Below, piece after piece: positions 34,769 to 44,038 of a stretch of 64,000 bases of DNA (within the stretch, counting starts at the first letter, position 1; each line of letters begins with the position of its first letter). Source of the stretch: Leptospira broomii serovar Hurstbridge str. 5399 (GTDB lineage: Bacteria > Spirochaetota > Leptospiria > Leptospirales > Leptospiraceae); contig NZ_AHMO02000008.1 of NCBI RefSeq assembly GCF_000243715.2, forward strand, positions 731,001 to 795,000. Reading direction: 5' to 3'. Position numbers and translations under genes: made by a program. The notes below the pieces were generated by a model that was not told where the DNA came from, ran no database searches, and worked only from the letters and a program-made list of their open reading frames with translations.

Positions 34769-34804
34769 CCTGTTTATATTATCGACCGCCCATCCGGAGG
34801 AAAC

Positions 34805-35737
34805 TTGAAAATTCTTAGGAGCCTAGAGAACTTACGGGAAACTTTACGCAGTCCCACTGTCCTGACTCTTGGAAATTTCGACGGAATTCACTTGGGCCAC
34901 CAGGCCCTGCTTGAAAGAACGAAAGAAATTTCGATCGAAAAGGGACTTCCGTCTGTCGTGATTACTTATTATCCAAACCCCGCTTTAGTCCTCGGAAAAG
35001 ATAAGGACCTAAGGAGCTTAACAACTCAGTCGGATAAAGAATCCTTAATCGAATCGTTCGGCATCGACTGGTTGATCATCGCGCCTTTTACGATGGAATT
35101 AGCAAGTATGGAAGCGGAAGATTTCCTGAAAACCATTCTGATCGACGAATTGAGCGCAAAGGCAATCCTGATCGGCTTCAATCATTGTTTCGGCAAAGCG
35201 AGGCGTGGAAACTATGAATTGTTAAAGGAATACGCGCAACAGTACGGTTACGAACTTGAAAAACTCGACCCGGTTTATCTAGGTGATACTAAACTTTCCA
35301 GTTCTTATATTCGATCTCTTTTAAGAGACGGCGATGTTGCGAATGCGGAAGAATGTTTGGGTCGAGAGTTCTCCGTATCCGGACAAGTCGTGGAAGGACA
35401 TAAACGTGGCCGGAAAATCGGGTTTCCCACCGCTAACGTCAAACCTTCTCCCGAACTGATTTTACCGGGAATCGGGGTCTATGCCGGTAAAACGGAAATC
35501 GACGGAAAATATTATGATTCTATGATTAATATTGGCAATAACCCGACGTTCGGCGACGAACAACTTAGTTTAGAAAGCCATATTTTTGATTTTTCAGGTG
35601 ACTTATACGGCAAAACCGTCCGGATTCTTTTTTCGCGAAGGATTCGTTCGGAAATTAAATTCTCCGGCGTGGACGCTTTAATTGCACAGTTAAAGCAAGA
35701 TGAAGTGATATCTAGAAAGATACTTTCCGAATATTGA
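34805..35737 (+). CDS. ribF: Bifunctional riboflavin kinase / FAD synthetase
   Basis: A 310-residue enzyme that makes FMN from riboflavin and then FAD. The N-terminal nucleotidyltransferase domain has VLTLGNFDGIHLGHQALL with the HxGH-type motif, and the SSSYIR segment. The C-terminal flavokinase domain begins at about residue 185, with GRKIGFPTANV as its ATP/FMN loop and FDFSGDLYGK near the end. The start is TTG at 34805 behind GGAGG. The length and domain order are standard. No FMN riboswitch is visible in the short upstream gap. Confidence 0.96.
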   Translation: MKILRSLENLRETLRSPTVLTLGNFDGIHLGHQALLERTKEISIEKGLPSVVITYYPNPALVLGKDKDLRSLTTQSDKESLIESFGIDWLIIAPFTMELASMEAEDFLKTILIDELSAKAILIGFNHCFGKARRGNYELLKEYAQQYGYELEKLDPVYLGDTKLSSSYIRSLLRDGDVANAEECLGREFSVSGQVVEGHKRGRKIGFPTANVKPSPELILPGIGVYAGKTEIDGKYYDSMINIGNNPTFGDEQLSLESHIFDFSGDLYGKTVRILFSRRIRSEIKFSGVDALIAQLKQDEVISRKILSEY

Positions 35738-35751
35738 ACTCGCTATTTTCT

Positions 35752-36369
35752 TCAATAGGTTTCGGAATTTCCCGAACTTTTCGGAAAAAAATAACCGCCG
35801 AATAAAGGTATGGCTGGACGTCCTAGAAGAACCCCTTCCAGATCGTTCGGAGGAGTATAGCGCAATATATTCGTAAATAATTCTATCGGAATATGTTCCT
35901 GCCAATCCGGTACTTTTTTATAAAATCGATCCCAAGTTAAGATCTCGTCTTCGTTCAGTTTCAAATCGATATTCCGTTCTTCTCGATCAACCGTCCTGAA
36001 CCAGGACACCATTTCACTTAATAATTCAGATTTAGTCAAAATAGGAATTCCATCGGGCATCTGAATTACATAGTTAGGTTCGTATTCACGAAGGCATTTG
36101 GTATTTGAGCAAATTATGGTATGAATTTCCTCGTGGTAAGCGGCCCAATCGCGCAATCGACCCCTATTTTTTTGCCAGAGAATCGATGTTCGCTCCCCAC
36201 AATCGGGACAAATACAGATGGGAATAAAAGAAACGCCTTTGAGAGACAGAATCGGGTCTTCGATTTGGACTAGATCGGAATCGGAAGACATTAGATATGG
36301 TGAATGCTTTTCGGAATCAATAGGTTCAACTTTCTTTTTTGTCGAATTCCCCCTATCATCGTTATCCAT
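35752..36369 (-). CDS. Zinc-finger-like cytoplasmic protein, unknown
   Basis: A protein of about 205 residues without a signal peptide. CICPDCGERTSILWQ and ICSNTKC give two Cys pairs that could bind one zinc. The region after them contains many Trp and acidic residues, and the C-terminus ends in YTPPNDLEGVLLGRPAIPLF and a short tail. I do not recognise a family. ATG at 36369 is chosen because AAAGGA precedes it; the longer frame begins at TTG two codons earlier. It is convergent with ribF. Confidence 0.65.
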   Translation of the reverse strand: MDNDDRGNSTKKKVEPIDSEKHSPYLMSSDSDLVQIEDPILSLKGVSFIPICICPDCGERTSILWQKNRGRLRDWAAYHEEIHTIICSNTKCLREYEPNYVIQMPDGIPILTKSELLSEMVSWFRTVDREERNIDLKLNEDEILTWDRFYKKVPDWQEHIPIELFTNILRYTPPNDLEGVLLGRPAIPLFGGYFFPKSSGNSETY

Positions 36370-36572
36370 ATTCAATTCCTTTAAACGACCTTAATTTAAA
36401 ATAAAAGGCGTCTAACGCAACCTATTTTTAGCCGTTTTTTTAGGATCAAAATACGTCTCGGGAAATCCTCGTTCAAACCCTCATTTTTCGCAGGAAACAA
36501 GCCCGTCGAGTCGTCAGAAGGGATTGATTTCCGCATCCGATCCGGGTACGATGCCTTTGGCAAAGCCGGTTT

Positions 36573-38321
36573 ATGAATCATTATTTATTTCTTCCGATCT
36601 CTGCCTTAATTATCAACAGCCTACTGATTTCCTATGTCTTTGCCCGTAGATTTAGAAGCGCGGTGATCGGAGATTTTCTCCGATTCTCGCTATTCCTAGA
36701 TCTGTGGCTGGTCTCTTATATCCTATATTGGTCCTTACTGCCGGCAGAGTGGATGACTTTGGTTTTTAAACTGACCTGCTTTACTTGGATTCCGACAGGA
36801 TTACTTTACTTAGAAGTTGTATACAAATTTCTAAATTTACCTTCGAAATGGGTTTTGCACTTTTTCAGATTCTTAGTTCTCTTATCAATTCTCGTAACAA
36901 CTTCTACGGATTGGGTAATTAAAGGCTCCGTTCTCTACGATTGGGGATACGAATTAGAGCCGAACTGGCTTTTTTTACCTATGAGTGCCGTCGTTGTCAG
37001 TGGTCCGGCTTATTTGGGCCTTTCACTCATCCTGATAGAGCGATTTAAGACGGATAGCGAAACGATACGGAAACAGCTCGATCTTTTGATAATAGGTTCG
37101 ATAATCGCATTTTCATTAAGCGTTTATACAGAATTGTTAAACTTAGACGAAAACGGTAGATTCTTATCTCCTCCGTTGACTCCTGTCTCCGTTACAATCC
37201 AAGCAGTTTTTATCTTTTTAGCGATTACTAGATACGGATTTCTGAACATCAGTTTGGAAAGAATCGCTGTCGAGCTATTTCGGGATATCCATGACGGAAT
37301 AATTTTAGTTAAGAAAAACGGGGAGTTCTTTTTTGCAAATCAGTCGGCCTTGCACTTACTCAGGATTTCGCCTTCTCAAAACGGTTTTTTCGATCCGAAT
37401 CAACATTTCGTAAACTACCATGAGGATTCGGATTCGCCCCCCCGAGAATTTCAACTTTCGGGTTCTACTGGACACGTTTTTGTGGAATTGACTAAATCCT
37501 CCATCCGTATTTCCGAGGAAGAATCGGGAATCCTATACCTATTGCGCGACGTGACGGAAAGAAAAATTTCCCAAGAAAAGATTCATCAACTCTATTCTCA
37601 TATCGTTAATGATCTGGAGATAGCGAGAGTGACACAATCTTCCATAATCACTCAAAAATTTCCTAACAAGGAATCGTATCGAATTTATTCCTTCTTTCAG
37701 CCTATCGAGAAGGTCGGCGGAGACATGCTTCGCGTGATCGAACATCCGTCGGGACGAGTCGATATCTTATTCGCCGACGTATCCGGGCATGGTATCGCCT
37801 CCGCCATGGTCGGTGGAATGCTTTCCATTACGTTTCAAATTATATCGCAAAAGCTCCTATCTCCTAAGGAGAGTTTATTTGAAATTCATAATATACTATC
37901 CAAGGTGGTTCTGCATCACCATATTTCCGCGGTATTTGCAAGCTACTATCCCGACGAAAATCGCCTTGATTTTTCGTATGCCGGGCATCATCCGATTCTT
38001 ATCCTTAGGAACGGAGAAGTGATATTGCTAGAAGGAGAAGGTAGGATCATACTAGCGGTGCGGGAATTATTACTGAATGATTATACTTTCCGGTTACATC
38101 CTGAGGATAGAATCGTTTTTTACTCCGACGGATTATTCGAAGTCAAGAACGGTGTAGGTGAAATTTTAGGTTACGAAATATTCTTAGATTGGCTAAAAGA
38201 TATGGCGACGCGCGATACTTTATCGCTACTCGAGGCATCGCAAAGAAAAGCCGTCGATTTTGGCCACGGAAAGCATAATGACGATTTAGCAATGCTTGTC
38301 ATCGAAGTAGGCGGACAGTGA
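36573..38321 (+). CDS. 7TM-PAS-SpoIIE serine phosphatase, first of tandem pair
   Basis: A 582-residue membrane-bound PP2C-type phosphatase. Residues 1-225 contain seven hydrophobic helices of the histidine-kinase-7TM type. A PAS-like segment follows (HDGIILVKKNGEFFFANQSA), then a helical linker. The SpoIIE domain starts near residue 365, with metal Asp residues in KVGGDM, FADVSGHGIASAM, FYSDGLFEV and KHNDDLAML. Such enzymes dephosphorylate STAS proteins of partner switches. The stop overlaps the GTG start of the second copy, so the two are coupled and probably arose by tandem duplication. Confidence 0.9.
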   Translation: MNHYLFLPISALIINSLLISYVFARRFRSAVIGDFLRFSLFLDLWLVSYILYWSLLPAEWMTLVFKLTCFTWIPTGLLYLEVVYKFLNLPSKWVLHFFRFLVLLSILVTTSTDWVIKGSVLYDWGYELEPNWLFLPMSAVVVSGPAYLGLSLILIERFKTDSETIRKQLDLLIIGSIIAFSLSVYTELLNLDENGRFLSPPLTPVSVTIQAVFIFLAITRYGFLNISLERIAVELFRDIHDGIILVKKNGEFFFANQSALHLLRISPSQNGFFDPNQHFVNYHEDSDSPPREFQLSGSTGHVFVELTKSSIRISEEESGILYLLRDVTERKISQEKIHQLYSHIVNDLEIARVTQSSIITQKFPNKESYRIYSFFQPIEKVGGDMLRVIEHPSGRVDILFADVSGHGIASAMVGGMLSITFQIISQKLLSPKESLFEIHNILSKVVLHHHISAVFASYYPDENRLDFSYAGHHPILILRNGEVILLEGEGRIILAVRELLLNDYTFRLHPEDRIVFYSDGLFEVKNGVGEILGYEIFLDWLKDMATRDTLSLLEASQRKAVDFGHGKHNDDLAMLVIEVGGQ

Positions 38322-40111
38322 ACCCTTATCTCCTAATTCCTCTATTTGCTCTCTTCTTAAATTTATACCTATTTATTTACGTCATTGCCTTAAAGGGAAG
38401 ACATAAAGTGGTCAACTTCTATCTTCTTTATTCGGCGGATTTAAGCTTATGGATCATTTCGACCATCCTGTACTGGTCATTTCTCCCGATAAATTGGATG
38501 ACCTGGGTAATGAGAGCTACGTCCATTTCTTGGCTGCTTTCCGGAACTCTATTTTTAGAATTCGTATTCTCTTTTTTATCAAAAAATCCTAATATTCTTT
38601 TATATTTATTCCGCGGGTTTTCCATAGCGATCTTCCCCATCGCCCTGACGACGGATTGGATTGTTGCAGGCGTAGAGCGAAAATACTGGGGGGATATTAT
38701 TTCGCCGGGTATTTTTTACGTTACTAGCCTAAATCTATTGATTATCGCTCCGGCAATTTACGCAGTATTTTTACTTTTCGTCGAATCTCGGGGCAAGGCC
38801 TCGGCGCTGCGTAAACAATGTTTTTTACTTTCTTTAGGCACGCTCTTATCTTCGTTAATGGGTTATCTCACTACGATTCTTCCCCGGATTCTTTTAGACG
38901 GGAATTTGAGTTTTCCGCCTCTGAGCGGCAGCGCTTCGGTAATCCAATCCGTTTGTATATTCATCGCAATCGCCAAATATGGATTTTTGGAAATTAGATT
39001 GGAACGAATCGCATTACAACTTTATTCTAAGCTAAGAGAGGGCGTGATTCTCCTTTCCCAAAATGGAGACCTCCTCTATTGGAACCAAAGCGGTCGTGAA
39101 ATGTTAGGTCTTTCCGCTAACAGTCCACCTCCCGAAAAATTGGATTTATCTTCGTATTTGGAAGGCTTCCCCGTCAAACCTTTCGCAAGAATGGACTTCA
39201 GAAGCAAGACGCCGAAAGTGTCCGCTGAAGCAAGCGTCCTCGATATTATGCTTCCGTCGTCTCAAACTAGATTTTTGGAGGTTTCTCGTTCGGAAATTCC
39301 TTTATCAGGGAGAGATAAGGGACATGTCTTTATTTTACGGGACGTTACTGATAAAAAGGAAGCTTCGGAGAAAATCAGCTTACTTTATTCAAGAGTGGTT
39401 AAAGATCTAGATATCGCTAGAGAGGTTCAGAATACGATCACCACCCAAGCGTTTCCTGAATCCGATAAATATAAAGTTTATTCCTATTTTCGTCCCTACG
39501 ATCACGTCGGCGGGGACGTATTGAATTGTTCCGAAACGAAGGACGGCTGTATCGAAGTTTTGTTCGCGGACGTTTCCGGTCACGGGATTTCTTCCGCTAT
39601 GGTGGCAGCTATGGCATCCATAGCGTTTAGTGTCGTTTCCAGAAGAGGATCCCCGCCGAAGGAAGGTCTTTTATTTACGAACGATTTGCTTACATCCGTA
39701 GTAACTCAGCATTTCATATCGGCCGTATATTTGAAGTACGACCCATCCTCAAGAATGCTTGAATATAGTTACGCAGGGCACCATCCCGGCTTACTTCTTA
39801 GAAACGGGGAAGCTCAGGAAATTCCCGGAAAGGGCGGAGTATTATTGGCGGTGGGAACTCCTATATTAGAAGAATATAAAATAGTATTAAGGCCGGGAGA
39901 TCGGGTTTTATTTTATTCGGATGGATTATTCGAAGTCCGAGGATCGAAAGGTGTCCCGATGGGAAACGCTACTCTAATCGAAGCCGTTCGAAAATTATCC
40001 TTTCAGGACTCGGAAAACTTAATCCGTTCGTTGGTTTCATATTCCGAGTCCTTCGGAGACGGGGTCATGACAGACGATTTAACGCTCTTCTGTCTGGAAA
40101 TTAAAGGTTAA
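38318..40111 (+). CDS. 7TM-PAS-SpoIIE serine phosphatase, second of tandem pair
   Basis: A 597-residue paralog of the preceding gene with the same layout: seven membrane helices (1-225), PAS-like segment (REGVILLSQNGDLLYWNQSG), linker, and SpoIIE domain from about residue 375. The metal motifs are HVGGDV, FADVSGHGISSAM, FYSDGLFEV and MTDDLTLF. The two proteins resemble one another throughout, most strongly in the phosphatase part. The GTG start at 38318 overlaps the previous TGA. The 7TM inputs differ, so they may read different signals onto the same or similar STAS targets. Confidence 0.9.
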   Translation: MNPYLLIPLFALFLNLYLFIYVIALKGRHKVVNFYLLYSADLSLWIISTILYWSFLPINWMTWVMRATSISWLLSGTLFLEFVFSFLSKNPNILLYLFRGFSIAIFPIALTTDWIVAGVERKYWGDIISPGIFYVTSLNLLIIAPAIYAVFLLFVESRGKASALRKQCFLLSLGTLLSSLMGYLTTILPRILLDGNLSFPPLSGSASVIQSVCIFIAIAKYGFLEIRLERIALQLYSKLREGVILLSQNGDLLYWNQSGREMLGLSANSPPPEKLDLSSYLEGFPVKPFARMDFRSKTPKVSAEASVLDIMLPSSQTRFLEVSRSEIPLSGRDKGHVFILRDVTDKKEASEKISLLYSRVVKDLDIAREVQNTITTQAFPESDKYKVYSYFRPYDHVGGDVLNCSETKDGCIEVLFADVSGHGISSAMVAAMASIAFSVVSRRGSPPKEGLLFTNDLLTSVVTQHFISAVYLKYDPSSRMLEYSYAGHHPGLLLRNGEAQEIPGKGGVLLAVGTPILEEYKIVLRPGDRVLFYSDGLFEVRGSKGVPMGNATLIEAVRKLSFQDSENLIRSLVSYSESFGDGVMTDDLTLFCLEIKG

Positions 40112-40137
40112 CCGTCGATTTTATACTTCGGTTAACC
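40106..40137. terminator. Stem-loop between convergent SpoIIE and flagellar-unit genes
   Basis: GGTTAACCG (40106-40114) and CGGTTAACC (40129-40137) form a perfect 9-base stem with a 14-base AT-rich loop. It sits across the SpoIIE stop codon and eight bases before the end of the opposite gene. There is no T-run, so terminator function is inferred from position. Confidence 0.45.
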
Positions 40138-40144
40138 CCCAGGT

Positions 40145-41113
40145 CTAAACGGATAATGAATCCGCCTGCTCTTTTACTTTTTCCAGAAACGGAAGTAATT
40201 CGTCGATTGCTGTCGGAATTTCGTATTCTATAATATCGCCTGCGCGTATGATATCTTTTTCCTCTAAAGCTACCGCTACACTTGCCAACGTATCGTTTAA
40301 TTCGTTGGTTTTTTCCTCGAATGACTTACCGGATATCGAAAGATCCGTAAAATTCAATCCCGGCAATTTTTGGCGGAGCGTAATGAAAGAAGTCAACAAT
40401 ACGTTAATTTGCGAAACCGATTGCGTAAGTAGGTGAGTGGCCACCTCGTCCCTGCCTGCTTGATAATTCTCGTTTACTTTCACGAAACTTTGCTTCAATG
40501 AGGGAACTGCCTTAATAAAAGTGTCCAGTATTTCCCGTAACGTAGGCAGATCCAAATCCAAGACGGAAGCCCTTGCGATCAGGTCCATCGTAAAAAGCTT
40601 AAGGTCTCTAAGATTTTCCAAAAACTCTTCGATTGCGGCGACTCCATCGAGTTTTCCCGCTCTTTGAATCAATGAACTTAGAATTTCCTCGACATTGCTT
40701 CCCGTTCCCATAGGCTTAATATGGTCGTATCTGAGTTTTAACATCCTGCCGGCCGAACGCAAGAGTGAGTTAATCCAACCGACGCCGTCCACGAGCTCTT
40801 TCGATTCTTTTTCGGTTAAACTGTCGCGACCAAGAAGCGTTGTTCCGACTTTGTCTACGTAAGCATCGAGTTCGTTTAACGAACTGAGTAGAATATCCAA
40901 TTCCTCTCCCACATAGAATTCCATCTTGGATGCGGAATCGATCGATTTCATTTTCATCTTGTCGGAATGAAATTCTTCTCCGTCCACAAGACATGATAAA
41001 AGAAATTTACCGTTCGATTCCACCCAACGTCCGACTGCGTCAAAAATCTCTCCGAGATTTTTTTCGTTTTCCATAGCGCTTTCAAGTCTTTGTTCGTTTA
41101 CGAATATTTCCAC
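40145..41113 (-). CDS. fliD-linked helical protein, unknown
   Basis: A 322-residue, mostly helical acidic protein with no signal peptide or membrane segment. The first 60 residues (MEIFVNEQRLESAMENEKNL onward) look like a small beta-rich domain. The rest is predicted coiled-coil-like helices, for example LLSSLNELDAYVDKVGTT and EEFLENLRDLKLFTMDL. I do not recognise a family. The GTG start follows GGAGGAGTAACC. It begins 30 bases after fliD on the same strand, so a role in flagellar cap or filament assembly, such as chaperone or regulator, is a reasonable inference. fliS is often found next to fliD in other bacteria, but this protein is far larger. Confidence 0.7.
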   Translation of the reverse strand: MEIFVNEQRLESAMENEKNLGEIFDAVGRWVESNGKFLLSCLVDGEEFHSDKMKMKSIDSASKMEFYVGEELDILLSSLNELDAYVDKVGTTLLGRDSLTEKESKELVDGVGWINSLLRSAGRMLKLRYDHIKPMGTGSNVEEILSSLIQRAGKLDGVAAIEEFLENLRDLKLFTMDLIARASVLDLDLPTLREILDTFIKAVPSLKQSFVKVNENYQAGRDEVATHLLTQSVSQINVLLTSFITLRQKLPGLNFTDLSISGKSFEEKTNELNDTLASVAVALEEKDIIRAGDIIEYEIPTAIDELLPFLEKVKEQADSLSV

Positions 41114-41143
41114 GGTTACTCCTCCGTTTCTACTATGAGTTCT

Positions 41144-43084
41144 TCATTTTCCGTCATCACCACCATGACCTCGAGAGAGATTATTGTTCAGGTATGATCC
41201 TACGGCCTTATTCTTTCCGACTCCCTGCTCCATGTACAGAAACTTTTCTTTTAATTTCTTTTCGTAACTGGATAGATGAGATTCGAAGTTCTTAATTTTC
41301 TTATTATTATCAGCGAATTGCTCTTCCAAAAGCTTGATTTTACTTGTAACCAAGCCTCCCGCAAATTGAGTATATGGCTTTAGATGCTCCACGAGATTTA
41401 CGCCTACGCCCGTATCCATTCTGGAATCCGAATTATTATCTTGGGCGAAAAGATGCCTTACCGCGTCCGGGTTTTCGGACAATCTCTGGGACAATTTCTG
41501 CTCGTCGACTTGCAAGAATCCTTCCTGAATATCCGCCCACTTGCTACCGACCGATCCGGTTGAGACGCCGATATCCGTCAACATACGAATCTCCGAACCG
41601 GCTAACGGCGAAAAAGAAGAGGTCGTGACGGTCTTCATTCCGGCGACCAATCTAACGATCGAATTCTCCCCGGCAAGAATTCCCGTCTTCGTCTTTCCTT
41701 CCCAAAAAGAACGACTAATATCCGGATCTTCGCCCTTACCGTCGGAAACTCCGCCTTCTCGATCTACCGCCGTCGCTTCCTTGGAATACTTTAAAACATT
41801 ATTATATGCTTCTATGAATTCCTTTATCATCTTGATTCCCTTCTGAGAATCTACTTTGATATCAACGACGATCGGACCTTCGCTTTTCTTATGTAAATTC
41901 AGATTGATTCCGTCCAGAACGTCGGTTAAACCGTCGTTCTTGGAACGAGTAACTTCGATACCGTCGACGGTAAATAGAGCGTCTTTTGCCTCGACGATCG
42001 TCTTAGTCGGTTTTGCTCCCTTAAACTCCGCCGGAATAACAAGACGAAAATCCGAAAATTCTTTCTCTTTGCCGGATTGATTGACTAGGATGATATCGCG
42101 AATCTTCTTACCGTCCAACGCGGACTTTAAGATAATCTTGATCTTGCCTTCTTTATGTATCGCTGTGTCTAAAAAAATCTTTTCTTGTTCATCGACTTCG
42201 TAGACTACTCCGAGAGAAATCGTTTCCCCCTCCGTCAGCGGCTCCGATAAATTAACCTCGATTCTGGAACCCTTCTTGGCTTCCTTGGCATCGGTATGAA
42301 ATTTGTACGCTTGCTTGGAACCTAGTTTGACTTTTGTAGGTTCTTTCCCTGATGGATCGGTAATGAAGGAAGGCTTGGCATCCTTATCCATGGAATATTT
42401 TTCCGGTTGAAAAACGTTGGTTTGTAAAGGTTCCAAAGCAATCGGAAAAACTTTCGGAGGTTCCTGAGGTAACATTCCAGCGACCAATCCTGCTTCTTTT
42501 AGTACGCCGTTCGGATCGTCGAATTTAAGCAAATTCTCCTTTCCGGATTGCGAAGCAGTTAAAGTAAGGACTGTCTTATCTTGGTCTACTTTGACGAGAG
42601 CCGGCTGAGCTAAACCCGCTGCTCCCGTCCGAATCATGATCGAAAGGTCGCGTATTGTTCCACCGGAGAAATCGATTTCCTTTTCGTTCTCTCCGGAAAA
42701 TATCTTAAATATCCCGGCAGGAATCTTTCTTTCAGTATCGATCGGTTCGCTGGATATCTGATGAAAAGTTGCCAATTCTTTAATATCGATCTTTCTCTTT
42801 CCGCTTGCTGCAGAACGCGAAGCGTCTCCGGTAATAACTCCTTCGGGCTCCGAGACGATGGACTTAGTCGCAAATGGAGCTGTGAAAGAAGTAATTTCCC
42901 GGGTCTTATTTTGCAGTTCGGTCGTTAGTATTTTGAGGTCATTCCATGCTTTGACCTGCGCCTTATTATAACTGTTCTGCCTTTCCAGACGACGGATCGG
43001 CTTCGCTTCCAATTCTACAAGTTTCTTGACGATCTGGTTCGTGTCTTGGCCGGAACTAAGTCCCGGAATAGTAAACGCGGGCAT
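41144..43084 (-). CDS. fliD: Flagellar filament capping protein FliD
   Basis: A 646-residue hook-associated protein 2. The N-terminal D0 region is conserved (FTIPGLSSGQDTNQIVKKLV and LERQNSYNKAQVKAWNDLK). The middle has the variable beta-rich domains D2-D3. The C-terminal D1/D0 coiled coil ends in FLYMEQGVGKNKAVGSYLNN. FliD caps the growing filament and folds incoming flagellin. In spirochaetes the filament lies in the periplasm. The ATG has AAGAGGAGGGG upstream. The helical unknown gene follows 30 bases later. Confidence 0.95.
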   Translation of the reverse strand: MPAFTIPGLSSGQDTNQIVKKLVELEAKPIRRLERQNSYNKAQVKAWNDLKILTTELQNKTREITSFTAPFATKSIVSEPEGVITGDASRSAASGKRKIDIKELATFHQISSEPIDTERKIPAGIFKIFSGENEKEIDFSGGTIRDLSIMIRTGAAGLAQPALVKVDQDKTVLTLTASQSGKENLLKFDDPNGVLKEAGLVAGMLPQEPPKVFPIALEPLQTNVFQPEKYSMDKDAKPSFITDPSGKEPTKVKLGSKQAYKFHTDAKEAKKGSRIEVNLSEPLTEGETISLGVVYEVDEQEKIFLDTAIHKEGKIKIILKSALDGKKIRDIILVNQSGKEKEFSDFRLVIPAEFKGAKPTKTIVEAKDALFTVDGIEVTRSKNDGLTDVLDGINLNLHKKSEGPIVVDIKVDSQKGIKMIKEFIEAYNNVLKYSKEATAVDREGGVSDGKGEDPDISRSFWEGKTKTGILAGENSIVRLVAGMKTVTTSSFSPLAGSEIRMLTDIGVSTGSVGSKWADIQEGFLQVDEQKLSQRLSENPDAVRHLFAQDNNSDSRMDTGVGVNLVEHLKPYTQFAGGLVTSKIKLLEEQFADNNKKIKNFESHLSSYEKKLKEKFLYMEQGVGKNKAVGSYLNNNLSRGHGGDDGK

Positions 43085-43251
43085 GGTCCCCTCCTCTTAT
43101 TTCCATCGGTCGTTTTCAAAAAAGCATAAGCCTTTAGAACAGGAAATATGAGGATTACGGGAGCTTTCCTTGCATAGTTATAGGACGTTAAAAAAATAAA
43201 TAAAGGGACATAAAACGAGTCTAGCCCCGTTCAACGCGATCTTGTCCCATA

Positions 43252-43785
43252 TCACATAATGGAAATCGTATATGTTACGGTTGCACCTCCGGGAACGATC
43301 AATTCGTAACACCGATAGCTTCCTGAACTCGTCATGACGCTTCCATTTGAATAGGGCGCTTGAACGTTAAATGCATCGAAATTCGAGGATGTATTCACGT
43401 TTGCCGGAGTAACCGACACATTCGGCTTCGCGATATTCAGCATTCCGCCGGAACTACCGGATGGAGAAGAGCTAAAGGTCACCGAATCGGTGGTTCCACC
43501 GCCCATGTACTCGAAGTAGAGCACCATTACGTTTGACATCCCGTAATAACCGACAGGGTTCATAACGGTGGCGGTCTTCGGCGTTCCTTTTATTAACATG
43601 CTTTGGCTATAACATGGCCCGGTTCCTACGGGAGATATTCCGCCGGCCAAGGCTACTGCCAAAAGATACCCAGGATCGGTACTTTTACTACTATAAGAGG
43701 AATTATAGCAGTTAACAAGAAAAAGCGCTCCCAAAAGGACGCAGAGGAAGAGAGGAAACTTTAAGAAGAAACTTTGCGATTTCAT
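43252..43785 (-). CDS. Putative lipoprotein, unknown
   Basis: A 177-residue exported protein. The N-terminus is a hydrophobic signal ending LFLVNC, giving a lipidation Cys. The mature protein is rich in Ser, Thr, Gly and Asn, with beta-strand-like stretches (SNVMVLYFEYMGGG; TVTYTISIM) and two Cys in GPCYSQ and YRCYEL that may pair. I do not recognise a family. ATG at 43785 with GGAG nine bases upstream is chosen over the longer frame. It lies alone, 167 bases upstream of fliD. The 253 bases before it (43786-44038) hold no gene I can support. Confidence 0.7.
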   Translation of the reverse strand: MKSQSFFLKFPLFLCVLLGALFLVNCYNSSYSSKSTDPGYLLAVALAGGISPVGTGPCYSQSMLIKGTPKTATVMNPVGYYGMSNVMVLYFEYMGGGTTDSVTFSSSPSGSSGGMLNIAKPNVSVTPANVNTSSNFDAFNVQAPYSNGSVMTSSGSYRCYELIVPGGATVTYTISIM

Positions 43786-44038
43786 ATATCGGTTCTCCAG
43801 GATATTACAGGCAAGAGGAATGTCTCCGCCCATTTGCCAAATCCACTTCGGCAACAATTCTTTGAAAACTAATTTGAAAAACGTCCGTTCCAGATTTAGT
43901 ATTGATCGTTCGCCTCGCATTTTCGACGAGTAATTGGTTAGGCGATCTTGTACCTCGACATAGTATTCAATATATTTAAAGTATCATTGTACGTCGCTTA
44001 AAAGCGGAATGCCCGCACTGAAATCATATTCCGGAACA

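Noticed and set aside
43085..43200. A possible sigma-28 promoter before fliD (TCTAAAGG ... CCGATGG)
   Set aside because: The two half-sites are too far apart (about 22 bases instead of 15) and the -10 match is partial.
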